This document shows positions 49,745 to 56,968 of a stretch of 56,968 nt of DNA, piece by piece. Source of the DNA: Rhizophagus prolifer (Eukaryota > Glomeromycota > Glomeromycetes > Glomerales > Glomeraceae); assembly GCA_019425655.1 (NCBI GenBank), contig NQWY01025200.1, positions 1 to 56,968 on the forward strand, given 5' to 3'. The notes beneath the pieces are model-generated. The model had not been told where the DNA came from, ran no database searches, and saw nothing but the letters and a program-made list of their open reading frames with translations. Each line of letters opens with the position of its first letter. Within the stretch, counting starts at the first letter, position 1. The position numbers and the translations under genes are program-made.

Positions 49745-50761
49745 TTAAAACTCTTCTGTAATTTCGCCACAAATATTCTCACTAAAGATTTCCGGGAAAG
49801 CCTGTTCATATTTAGGATTTTTGAGAATATGCATGACTTTGGTAATAGCAGATTCTGCGGTCATATCTTTTCCACTGATTGCACCTATCTCCGTAAAAAT
49901 ATTACTATTGCTGTATTTTCCGAAACTAATACCTCCCGATATGCACTGACTTATCACCACAATCTCGATTCCACGGCTTCTTAATTCCTGAAGTACCGAT
50001 CGTGTTTTATCACTATTGAAAATTGTTCCCGAACCAAAAACCTGCAAAACAATAGCTTCGGGTGTTTTTAGCTCCAGTAAAGATTCGAAGTTCATTCCCG
50101 GGAAGATTCTGTAGAACAGAACATTTTCATTGAGATAAGTATCCAATTCGAATTCGCCTTTCGGTTTCCAAAGCAAATCCTTTTCAATATTAAGATGAAC
50201 ACCGGATTGTCCAAGAATAGGATAATTGGGACTTTGATAAGCATCGAAAAATTCTGCAGAATATTTTAAGCTTCTATTTCCGCGAAGAAGTTTGTATTCG
50301 AAATAGACAGCCACTTCTTTTATAACCGCTTCATCATTTTCATAGAGACTTGCATAATATAGACTTGTCAGAAGATTTTCCTTAGCATCGGTTCGTAAAT
50401 CTCCGATTGGCAATTGAGAACCTGTTAAAATCACTGGTTTTCCCAAATTTTTCAGCATAAAGCTCAATGCAGAAGCCGTATACGACATTGTATCTGTCCC
50501 ATGAAGAATCAGAAACCCATCAAATGTGTCGTAATTCTTATGAATCCATTCTGCAATCATCCGCCACTCTTTCGGTCCCATATCAGAAGAATCTACAGGA
50601 TTTTCGAATGGATGAACCGAGACTTCACATTCCAAAAGATTCATTTCCGGGATTCTTTTGAAAATGGTAGAAAAATCAAACGGAACGAGACTGCCTGTAG
50701 TGTAATCCTTTTCCATCCCGATGGTTCCGCCGGTATAGATCAATAGAACTTTTCTTTTCAT
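49745..50761 (-). CDS. L-asparaginase, type I (AnsA-like)
   Basis: Hydrolyses asparagine to aspartate and ammonia. 338 residues from ATG 50761. Both catalytic threonine motifs are present: VLLIYTGGTIGM at the start and ILHGTDTMSYTASALSFML; also LTGSQLPIGDLRTDAKEN. No signal peptide, which fits the cytoplasmic low-affinity type I enzyme. An upstream in-frame TTG (50785) would add eight residues but the family begins right at MKRKVLLIYTGG, so I use the ATG. Single gene. Confidence 0.92.
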   Translation of the reverse strand: MKRKVLLIYTGGTIGMEKDYTTGSLVPFDFSTIFKRIPEMNLLECEVSVHPFENPVDSSDMGPKEWRMIAEWIHKNYDTFDGFLILHGTDTMSYTASALSFMLKNLGKPVILTGSQLPIGDLRTDAKENLLTSLYYASLYENDEAVIKEVAVYFEYKLLRGNRSLKYSAEFFDAYQSPNYPILGQSGVHLNIEKDLLWKPKGEFELDTYLNENVLFYRIFPGMNFESLLELKTPEAIVLQVFGSGTIFNSDKTRSVLQELRSRGIEIVVISQCISGGISFGKYSNSNIFTEIGAISGKDMTAESAITKVMHILKNPKYEQAFPEIFSENICGEITEEF

Positions 50762-50880
50762 ATAATAATTTGATTCGAAGGTCAAAACTGCAGCCTACTT
50801 TCTCAGGATAAATTCACGCCAATTAAGCAGCCATAAAAACCTCAGCAAAAGTAAAATTTTAATATGAATCGGAAAAATAA

Positions 50881-50908
50881 AAAATGCCCGTTTAAAAACG
50901 AGCATTAA
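50881..50908 (-). terminator. Terminator of the HAD-SerA gene
   Basis: On the minus strand AATGCTCGTTT pairs with AAACGGGCATT (one G-T pair), followed by TTTTTTATTTTT. Confidence 0.8.
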
Positions 50909-50926
50909 TTTTATATTTAAGTTAAA

Positions 50927-52285
50927 TTATTTAACCAAAAGAATGCTGGCAATCTGATTAGCCAACTCGGTTCCGATTCTGTCCTGGGCTTCTTCTGTTG
51001 CTGCGCCGGTGTGAGGCGTTAAGGATATTTTTGGGTGTGTCAGGATTTTCTCGGAAGGTGTCGGTTCATTCTCGAAAACATCAAGACCTGCAAACGCTAA
51101 TTTTCCGGAGTCTAAAGCTTCAATCAAAGCTTCCTCATCAATTACGCCGCCTCTTGCACAGTTTACAATCGCGGCCCCGGTTTTCATTTTATCCAGTTCT
51201 GCTTTACCGATAATTGGCCCATTCTGAGCAGGAACGTGAAGTGTGATGAAATCAGAATGCTGGATCAACTGCTCCAACGGCTCTGTTTCAATTTCCACAT
51301 TAATATATTGCTGATTGTAGAAATCTACGCGTACACTTGCCTTTCCTATTCTGGTATCAGAAGCGATCACTTTCATTCCCAATCCAAGAGCGATTCTTGC
51401 AACCTCCTGCCCGATTCTTCCGATTCCGACAATTCCGATAGTTTTACCTCTCAGCTCAACACCTTTTTCGTAAGCTTTTTTCAGTTTTGCAAACTCAGTA
51501 TTTCCTTTCACAGGCATCTGTCTGTTCGAATCCTGAAGAAATCTGCTTCCTGAGAAAAGATGAGCAAATACCAATTCCGCAACAGATTCCGAAGAAGCTG
51601 CAGGCGTATTAATCACATGTTTTCCTTTTTCTCTCGCATAGGCCACTTCGATATTGTCCATTCCAACGCCTCCTCTACCGATGATTTCCAGACTTGGACA
51701 GTTATCTATCATTTCCTTCGTCACCTTTGTTGCACTTCTTACAAGCAAAACCGTGATTTGATTTTCATTGATATAAGTAATTAGATTTTCCTGAGGCACT
51801 TTATCCGTAATTACCTCGAATCCGTTTTCTTTAAGCGCATCTATTCCGGACTGTGTCAATCCGTCATTTGCAAGTACTTTCATAGTGTCACGGAAAACTT
51901 CTATGGTCACTTGTTTTTCAACCATATCCGTGAATTTCCCTTTGTATCTTGTTGCTTTTACAAGATGGTTGTCTATCCAGTGGTAATTACCGCCTCTTGG
52001 TTTGCCCATCAGCACACTGTGATATTTGAATCCGTGTTTGTCCAGCCATTCTTCTGTAATCTGTCTGAGATCCTCGGTTCTGGAAGTGAAGAAGCAAATC
52101 TGATGACCCTCATCATACCATTTGTTGATTGTTTCCAACGCATCCGGAAAAGGTTCGCAGGTAATCATTCTTTCCGGTTCTTCATTCGGAACATCATCCG
52201 TAATCGTTCCATCAATATCGATCAGGTAGTTTTTAATATCACCTTTCAGCATCGGGCTCAGATGTTCTATGTATTCTAATTCCAT
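50927..52285 (-). CDS. HAD-like hydrolase domain fused to a D-3-phosphoglycerate dehydrogenase-type protein
   Basis: 452 residues from ATG 52285 (an earlier TTG at 52294 is unlikely). Residues 1-130 form a HAD-like domain: YLIDIDGTITDD with nucleophile Asp23 and Asp25, ICFFTSRTEDLRQIT with the Thr/Ser of motif II, and a late IDNHLVKA. From Met135 a complete 2-hydroxyacid dehydrogenase begins (MKVLANDGLTQSGIDAL): IIGRGGVGMDNI, GIVGIGRIGQEVAR, NCARGGVIDEEAL with catalytic Arg, and SLTPHTGAATEEA with His. It lacks the C-terminal ACT domain of long SerA. SerA makes 3-phosphohydroxypyruvate for serine. The two domains are usually separate genes in relatives as I recall; here they join in frame without spacer. 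Confidence 0.85.
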   Translation of the reverse strand: MELEYIEHLSPMLKGDIKNYLIDIDGTITDDVPNEEPERMITCEPFPDALETINKWYDEGHQICFFTSRTEDLRQITEEWLDKHGFKYHSVLMGKPRGGNYHWIDNHLVKATRYKGKFTDMVEKQVTIEVFRDTMKVLANDGLTQSGIDALKENGFEVITDKVPQENLITYINENQITVLLVRSATKVTKEMIDNCPSLEIIGRGGVGMDNIEVAYAREKGKHVINTPAASSESVAELVFAHLFSGSRFLQDSNRQMPVKGNTEFAKLKKAYEKGVELRGKTIGIVGIGRIGQEVARIALGLGMKVIASDTRIGKASVRVDFYNQQYINVEIETEPLEQLIQHSDFITLHVPAQNGPIIGKAELDKMKTGAAIVNCARGGVIDEEALIEALDSGKLAFAGLDVFENEPTPSEKILTHPKISLTPHTGAATEEAQDRIGTELANQIASILLVK

Positions 52286-52494
52286 CGGGTTCAAAATTAA
52301 GTTTGCAAAATTAAATATTTCTATGCTAATTCACAAATCATTATCAAAAGCTTAACAAAAGGTTCATTTTATAGAAAATTTTTAAGAATAATTTACTTTT
52401 ATTTTTACTAAAATAAGTTCTGAACCAAAAAATTTTAAGTTTCAGGGGAAATTATCGGGTATAATTCATCCGAAAAAGATATCATTAGTTTTTA

Positions 52495-52502
52495 TATATT
52501 TG
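52495..52502 (+). promoter_or_regulatory. Predicted -7 element of the APC permease gene
   Basis: TATATTTG matches TAnnTTTG, 16 bases before the ATG. No -33 TTG at the usual spacing. Confidence 0.5.
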
Positions 52503-52518
52503 ATTTCAAAGAAAAACT

Positions 52519-53928
52519 ATGGAGAAAAAACTCAAACTTTGGGACGCCGTGATGATCGTAATGGGCTCGATGATAGGAAGCGGAATTTTTATTGTAAGCG
52601 CAGACATCATGCGGAATCTTGGTTCCGGCTATTGGCTGATTGTCGTTTGGCTAATCACTGCAGTTATGACTGTGGCAGCAGCAATAAGTTACGGCGAACT
52701 ATCGGCAATGTTTCCAAAAGCCGGTGGACAATATACTTACATCACCGAGATTTTTGGGAAGCCAATGGGATTTCTCTACGGCTGGGGAATGTTCACTGTT
52801 ATCCAAACCGGAACAATTGCTGCAGTTGCGGTTGCATTTGGGAAATTTACGGCCTACCTCGTTCCGGCACTTAATGACGCTGCTCCCATTTTTCAAAATG
52901 GTGACTTTAAGATAACCTGGATTCAGATTCTGGCGATTGTTGTGATTTTGTTTCTGACTTTTGTCAATACTCGCGGTGTAGAAAGCGGAAAACTTCTCCA
53001 AAATATTTTTACCTCATCCAAAATTATTGCGCTTCTCGGTTTGATCATTCTTGGTTTTGTTCTCATTTCTCAATCCAATTGGAACTCTAATATGAGCTTT
53101 GGCTGGGACGCTTTCCAAAATCTGAAACAAACCGAATGGAAAAGTATTTCCGGAGCAACTATTCTTGGCGGAATTGCCGCTGCGATGGTTGGTTCGGTTT
53201 TCAGTTCTGTGGCTTGGGAAAATGTGACTTTCATTTCCGGAGAAATCGAAAATCCGAAAAAGAACGTGGTGAAAGCAATGATTCTGGGAACTTCTGCAGT
53301 GATGATTCTTTATCTTTTGGTGAATTTTGTTTATCTCAACGCACTCGACAGAGATTCTATCGCATTTGCTGCTAATGACCGAGTTGCCGTTGCTGCTGCT
53401 GAAAAAATGTTTGGAAATGCTGGAACAATAATAATTGCAATTCTTGTGATGATTTCGACTTTTGGTTGTGTGAACGGAATTGTTCTAGCCGGAGCAAGAG
53501 TTTTCCAAACAATGGCAAAAGACGGATTATTTCTGAAATCCGCGGTTGAAAATAACAAAAACGGAGTTCCCGCGAAATCACTTTGGATGCAGGGAATTTG
53601 GGCAAGTTTGCTTTGTCTGAGCGGACAATACGGTGATTTGCTGGATATGATTTCGTTTGTGATTGTTTTGTTTTATATGATTACGGTTTTTGGTGTCATC
53701 TATCTGAGAATCAAAAAACCTGAGCTAGAAAGAGGTTACAAAACATTTCTTTATCCTTTCACGCCTGTTCTTTATCTTTTGATTGGAACCGGATTTTGTA
53801 TTCTGTTATTCATCTATAAACCACAATATACCTGGCCAGGATTGGGATTGATTTTGCTTGGGTTGCCGGTTTATTTTTTTATTAATAAGAAAAGTGTAAA
53901 TACTAATGAAAATATTAATGAAGATTAA
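52519..53928 (+). CDS. APC superfamily amino acid permease
   Basis: 469 residues with about twelve membrane helices. N-terminal motif MIVMGSMIGSGIFIVSADI is the unwound first helix with GSGIF that binds the amino acid; also ISYGELSAMFPKAGGQYTYI, SVAWENVTFISGEIENPKKN and LVMISTFGCVNGIVLAGARVFQTMAKDG. It resembles the LAT-like/serine-threonine exchanger branch. Substrate not determined. The 3' end overlaps the start of a decayed secreted-protein gene by 11 bases. Confidence 0.93.
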   Translation: MEKKLKLWDAVMIVMGSMIGSGIFIVSADIMRNLGSGYWLIVVWLITAVMTVAAAISYGELSAMFPKAGGQYTYITEIFGKPMGFLYGWGMFTVIQTGTIAAVAVAFGKFTAYLVPALNDAAPIFQNGDFKITWIQILAIVVILFLTFVNTRGVESGKLLQNIFTSSKIIALLGLIILGFVLISQSNWNSNMSFGWDAFQNLKQTEWKSISGATILGGIAAAMVGSVFSSVAWENVTFISGEIENPKKNVVKAMILGTSAVMILYLLVNFVYLNALDRDSIAFAANDRVAVAAAEKMFGNAGTIIIAILVMISTFGCVNGIVLAGARVFQTMAKDGLFLKSAVENNKNGVPAKSLWMQGIWASLLCLSGQYGDLLDMISFVIVLFYMITVFGVIYLRIKKPELERGYKTFLYPFTPVLYLLIGTGFCILLFIYKPQYTWPGLGLILLGLPVYFFINKKSVNTNENINED

Positions 53929-54328
53929 ATTTTTATTAGTTTTATTGTTTTCCGCATTTGTCTTTTCTCAAGGTTTACAACCTGAATAGTAAAAAAAATA
54001 GATAGTATTGCTAATTCCATTGATGGAAACAAAGATTTGATAGAAGGAATTTCAGAGGGAGAAATTTCAAATAAAAAAGGAGGTATAAAAGGAGGATTTC
54101 CATTATAAAAAGACTTGTTATTACCATAATAAGAAATTCATTAAAGCTACTATAGAAATTGAAGATTGGAATTCAAAATCAGAAATGCAAAAAATTTACA
54201 ATGCAGTTTATTATTTCGACAATGAAAAAATCTTAAAAATTGAAAATGAGAATATTAAATTTTCTAATGCAAAATCAGTTTTAAAGGCAGGAAATTATTT
54301 TAATTCAGAATTTTACAAAAAGAGTTAA
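53918..54328 (+). pseudogene. Decayed gene for a small exported protein
   Basis: A clean signal peptide (MKIKFLLVLLFSAFVFSQG) starts at ATG 53918, overlapping the APC stop. A stop codon follows after about 25 codons; protein-like content then continues in two further pieces (for example KIDSIANSIDGNKDLIEG and, in another frame, KFIKATIEIEDWNSKSEM ... FNSEFYKKS) until the stop at 54326. Conserved codon-like texture across the breaks suggests a gene of about 130 codons that has lost function through one stop and at least one frameshift. I do not recognise the family; it is rich in Lys, Asn and Glu. Confidence 0.6.
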
Positions 54329-54348
54329 GCGAAAAATAAATTTTATTT

Positions 54349-54371
54349 GTTACCAAAATTTGGTAACTTTG
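54349..54371 (+). promoter_or_regulatory. parDE operator overlapping the -7 element
   Basis: GTTACCAAA-A-TTTGGTAAC is a perfect palindrome (54349-54367). Its right arm runs into TAACTTTG (54364-54371), an exact -7 box. Binding of ParD would cover the promoter, as expected for autorepression of a toxin-antitoxin operon. Confidence 0.7.
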
Positions 54372-54389
54372 ATTTGTAAAAAAATAAAA

Positions 54390-54638
54390 ATGGGACGCAA
54401 TACATCTGTTTCTTTAGGAAATCATTTTGAAGACTTTGTGGATGAAAAAATTTCTCAAGGTAGATTTAAAAACGCAAGTGAAGTGATTCGTGCCGGATTG
54501 AGACTTTTGGAAGAGGAAGAAAATAAATTGCAGTTTTTGAAAAATGCTGTTCAAGAAGGCATCAAAAGTGGAATTGCAAAAGATTTTGAACCAAAAAGTC
54601 ATCTTGCTTCACTAAAAGCAAAAATAAAAAATGGCTAA
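54390..54638 (+). CDS. ParD-like antitoxin
   Basis: 82 residues from ATG 54390. Ribbon-helix-helix N-terminus NTSVSLGNHFEDFVDEKISQGRFKNASEVIRAGLRLLEEEE, the standard ParD pattern, then a flexible C-terminal part (GIKSGIAKDFEPKSHLASLK) that wraps the toxin. It neutralises ParE and represses the operon; a palindrome sits on the -7 box. An upstream in-frame start at 54360 lies inside the operator and is rejected. It overlaps parE by 8 bases. Confidence 0.9.
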   Translation: MGRNTSVSLGNHFEDFVDEKISQGRFKNASEVIRAGLRLLEEEENKLQFLKNAVQEGIKSGIAKDFEPKSHLASLKAKIKNG

Positions 54639-54930
54639 ATACTTCTTCACGAACAAAGCTGTAGAAGACCTTTCAAATATTTATGAATACACTTTTCAAT
54701 CTTGGTCAGAAAATCAAGCTGATAAATATTATGAAGAACTAATCAGATTCTGTCAAATGCTTTCAGAAAATCCGACTATTGGTAAAAATTATAGCGAAAT
54801 TGCTTCTGACATTTTTGGATTTCTTGCCAATCGGCATATTATTTTTTACCGAATTTTAAATGTCAATGAAATAGAAATCACAAGAATCATTGGTGCTAAT
54901 ATGGATTTAAAATCAAGAATAAAAGATTAA
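54631..54930 (+). CDS. ParE/RelE family toxin protein
   Basis: 99 residues with the ParE fold: FFTNKAVEDLSNIYEYTFQSWSENQADKYYEEL helices, then GKNYSEIASDIFGFLANRHIIFYRIL and ITRIIGANMDLKSRI. ParE proteins act on DNA gyrase or, in related branches, on ribosomes; the target here is not known. It looks complete. The start codon overlaps the end of parD, giving coupled translation. The 3' end overlaps the convergent pheA gene by 4 bases. Confidence 0.88.
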   Translation: MAKYFFTNKAVEDLSNIYEYTFQSWSENQADKYYEELIRFCQMLSENPTIGKNYSEIASDIFGFLANRHIIFYRILNVNEIEITRIIGANMDLKSRIKD

Positions 54931-55775
54931 GATTCCAACAAAAACTCCTTATAATTCCCCAAAAACTTAACTTCAGCACTAATCGCTCTTAACTCATCAA
55001 TCGAATTGATATAAAGTACATTGTTCCAATCGCCAACAACGGTCACAAAAAAGAAATAATTTCCCAATTTAGTTTTCAAAGTTCGGGATTCGATTTTGCT
55101 AAGGTTCATATTTCGCCACGCAAAAACCGACAAAACCTGATGAAGTCCACCAGCGTGGTCTTGAGGTAATGTAATCAGAAGCGCTGTTTTTTTCCCGATA
55201 CTTTGCATTTCATTTTCATATGAATTCTCGGTTTTAGAAATAACTATGAATCTCGTATGATTTTCCTCGACATCGTGGATATTTTCGTGGATGACTTTTA
55301 AGCCGTACAGATTTGCTGCAAATTTGTTTGCAACCGCTGCAATTTTTCTGTCAGGATTTTCGGAAACACGTTTTGCTGCTGCTGCAGTTGATGCAAAATC
55401 CTGCTTTGGAACGTCGGGGTATTTGTAATTCAGGAAATGAAAACTCTGCGCAAGTGCCTGAGGATGAGAATAGATTTTCTCAATTGCAGTATCATTTTCT
55501 TGACTTGGATGAATCATCAGATGATGCGCAATTGGCATTACTGCTTCTGCTTCAACCTTGATTTCCGGCGTCTGATAAAGATAATCCAACGTCATAGAAA
55601 CCGTTCCTTCTATAGAGTTTTCCAACGGTACAACCGCTTTATCCACTTCATTATTCTGAACTGCCAAAAAGCAATCTAAAATATTGGCTTTTGGAATCAA
55701 TTCGTCGTTTGGGAATAATTGTGTTGCGGTCAACTGCGTAAAAGAGGCTTCGGGTCCTAAGAATGCTATTTTCAT
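54927..55775 (-). CDS. pheA: Prephenate dehydratase
   Basis: Converts prephenate to phenylpyruvate in phenylalanine synthesis. 282 residues. PDT domain at 1-180: IAFLGPEASFTQLTA, DKAVVPLENSIEGTVSMTLD and STAAAAKRV and NHTRFIVIS with the catalytic Thr (TRF). ACT domain at about 193-275 (ALLITLPQDHAGGLHQVLSVFAWRNMNLSKIESR) with GxxHxVL and ESRP-like motif (here ESRTLKT) for phenylalanine feedback. No chorismate mutase domain. Single gene. Confidence 0.95.
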   Translation of the reverse strand: MKIAFLGPEASFTQLTATQLFPNDELIPKANILDCFLAVQNNEVDKAVVPLENSIEGTVSMTLDYLYQTPEIKVEAEAVMPIAHHLMIHPSQENDTAIEKIYSHPQALAQSFHFLNYKYPDVPKQDFASTAAAAKRVSENPDRKIAAVANKFAANLYGLKVIHENIHDVEENHTRFIVISKTENSYENEMQSIGKKTALLITLPQDHAGGLHQVLSVFAWRNMNLSKIESRTLKTKLGNYFFFVTVVGDWNNVLYINSIDELRAISAEVKFLGNYKEFLLES

Positions 55776-55798
55776 TCTGCGAAATTAAAGAATTTTTG

Positions 55799-55950
55799 AA
55801 CCACAAAGGCACAAAAGTAAATATTGAAATTATTTTATAATCGAGTGCAAAAACGAAACGTTAAGAATTACAAGCTTTTTGAACTTTTGAAAACATAGAG
55901 AAGAAAATCTTTTGTGTTTTTTGACTAAGTTGAACCTGCGATTTGTGGTT
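55799..55950. repeat. Intergenic element with CACAAAAG arms, second copy type
   Basis: ACCACAAAGGCACAAAAG (55800-55817) and CTTTTGTG (55909-55916) plus TTTGTGG (55942-55948) form interrupted inverted arms like those at 17806-17924. It runs up to the stop codon of the DUF2490 gene. Confidence 0.45.
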
Positions 55951-55952
55951 AA

Positions 55953-56735
55953 TTACTTTTTAGAAAAATCAAAGTTAAAATTAGCACTTACGATAAAACC
56001 ATTATTGTACTGGAAAATATTTTTACCTTCCATTTCCCTTCCCAACTGAACAATCTGGTTCAGATAACCACCTTCTACTCTTACCAAATCATTGAATTTA
56101 TAGCCTAACAAAACTCCGATTCTGTTTTGGTCAAAAATATTCTCGCCAACATTTTTTCCGAAGCCAATCATTACCTCATCGTAAATCGCAACATAAGGCG
56201 TTTTATCCGCAATTGAATTTCCTTTTAAAGGCATTTGCAAACGAATCATATACCGCGCTCGGTTCATAAATGGATATTGGTCTTCGGAAGTCAGATTAGC
56301 ATTGGAATATCGCCCAACCCAACGCTGTTCCAGCATAAAACGATGTGACAAATCAACTTTTCCAATCTTGTCGGTCACCGTTGCCATCTCATAAATCCTG
56401 TGTTCTGTGAAATCTTTCCCCATTCCATTCAAAGGGATTTCACCGTAAGGAAAAGTCTCTGCCCAAGCGTAACCAAGTCGTAATTGCAGATTCGGATTTG
56501 CCTGATAATTGATTCCCAGACGCAAAAGACTCTGTTGCCAAGTCGTGATATAATCATTTCTTCGCCACTGGTATTCGGTGTGGATGGAGAATTTCGAATC
56601 TAATTTAAATGTTCCGTTATAAGCATACCAGCCAATGTTGTTGTGATTACTGATTCGGTTTTGCGCGGAAAAAGAATTTGAAATTGAAACTAAGAATAAT
56701 GCGCTAAAGAATAATTTTGCTTTAGTGAAAATCAT
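55953..56735 (-). CDS. DUF2490 outer-membrane-type protein
   Basis: 260 residues with signal peptide (LFFSALFLVSISNSFSAQN). Body of alternating beta strands with aromatic residues (IHTEYQWRRNDYITTWQQSLLRLGINYQ, LRLGYAWAET, HRIYEMATVTDK, HRFMLEQRWVG) ends in FIVSANFNFDFSKK, a C-terminal aromatic strand typical of outer membrane beta barrels. DUF2490 proteins are of unknown function; the repeat pattern suggests a barrel of about 10-12 strands. Single gene. Confidence 0.85.
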   Translation of the reverse strand: MIFTKAKLFFSALFLVSISNSFSAQNRISNHNNIGWYAYNGTFKLDSKFSIHTEYQWRRNDYITTWQQSLLRLGINYQANPNLQLRLGYAWAETFPYGEIPLNGMGKDFTEHRIYEMATVTDKIGKVDLSHRFMLEQRWVGRYSNANLTSEDQYPFMNRARYMIRLQMPLKGNSIADKTPYVAIYDEVMIGFGKNVGENIFDQNRIGVLLGYKFNDLVRVEGGYLNQIVQLGREMEGKNIFQYNNGFIVSANFNFDFSKK

Positions 56736-56884
56736 ATTGAATTATTATCGATTTCTACAAAACTAATGATTCAGAAAGGCAAAAGCAAATTGGGCAAACT
56801 GTATTTTGTTTTAACGCAAAGGCAAAAAATCATTCAAAATGAAAATTACGTTGTAAGGCACAAAGATTTCAACTTCATTAAAAT

Positions 56885-56968
56885 TTAATTAGTTTCTATG
56901 CTAATGGCAGGAACTTTATAATTATTGAATTTCTTATCTGGTTGCAGAATTCCGGCTCTTTTCAAAAG
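56885..56968 (-). CDS. C-terminal end of an unidentified gene (rest outside window)
   Basis: An open frame enters from the right edge on the minus strand and ends at a TAA (56885-56887). The 27 residues end in ILQPDKKFNNYKVPAISIETN. I cannot name the family from so short a piece. The 149 bases between it and the DUF2490 gene are AT-rich with a short GGCACAAAG fragment. Confidence 0.45.
   Translation of the reverse strand, partial: LLKRAGILQPDKKFNNYKVPAISIETN

Overview
The window is chromosomal DNA of a member of the Flavobacteriia, most likely the Chryseobacterium / Epilithonimonas / Kaistella group (family Weeksellaceae). Reasons: AT-rich intergenic DNA; promoters of the Bacteroidota type (TTG, about 20 bases, then TAnnTTTG); no Shine-Dalgarno sequences; two large secreted enzymes that end in a type A sorting domain of the type IX secretion system; and many families typical of this phylum (DUF4294, DUF349 repeats, DUF6261, DUF2490, SMUG2 glycosylase, LytS/LytTR pair, M36 and M42 peptidases). 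I cannot fix the genus from sequence alone.

Layout. 1-5.7 kb: 3' end of prfB, a 2-oxoacid dehydrogenase E2 gene, a small monooxygenase, a secreted M36 metallopeptidase and a LolA-like carrier. 5.7-9.6 kb: DUF4294 gene divergent from an M42 peptidase / NTF2-like / rpe operon, then ndk and a short non-coding unit with its own promoter-like site and a UUCG terminator. 9.6-12.7 kb: purC-purF and a SMUG2-type glycosylase. 12.7-18.8 kb: secreted endonuclease I, DUF349 protein, queA, a lipoprotein. 18.8-30.1 kb: LytS/LytTR two-component pair, acyltransferase, GNAT enzyme, a 1,225-residue phosphoesterase/kinase-like/outer-membrane-barrel protein, an HD-PycTM protein and a GAF protein. 30.3-37.5 kb: housekeeping genes (rlmN, polyprenyl synthase, rarA, DedA, 2-hydroxyacid dehydrogenase, thioesterase). 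37.8-41.8 kb: hutU followed by an accessory patch packed with different hairpin repeats, a DUF559 nuclease gene and a DUF6261 gene. 41.8-50.8 kb: Rossmann protein, DoxX, GapN-like dehydrogenase, LptF/G permease, CinA, a Crp/Fnr regulator with its likely target, lipoproteins, tRNA-Ser and asparaginase. 50.9-57 kb: a HAD-SerA fusion, an APC permease, a decayed secreted-protein gene, parDE, pheA and a DUF2490 gene.

The strongest candidates for something undescribed are: (1) a 624-bp unit (39789-40412) in which a DUF559 (Vsr-like) nuclease gene is enclosed by two inverted 57-base structured repeats whose central stems differ in sequence but keep their pairing, next to three other hairpin or tandem repeat families; (2) an orphan HD-PycTM membrane protein without a Pycsar cyclase; (3) a lipoprotein joining a phosphatase, a HipA/FAM20C-like kinase motif set and an outer-membrane barrel; (4) a dispersed structured element in three copies; (5) a Crp/Fnr-type palindrome about 42 bases upstream of the predicted start of a transcript with a structured leader. 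The window also has three places (prfB, the LptF/G gene, and the HAD-SerA junction) where the protein looks shortened or fused by an in-frame loss, which deserves a check against other genomes or the raw reads.

No rRNA, CRISPR array, prophage or insertion sequence was seen.
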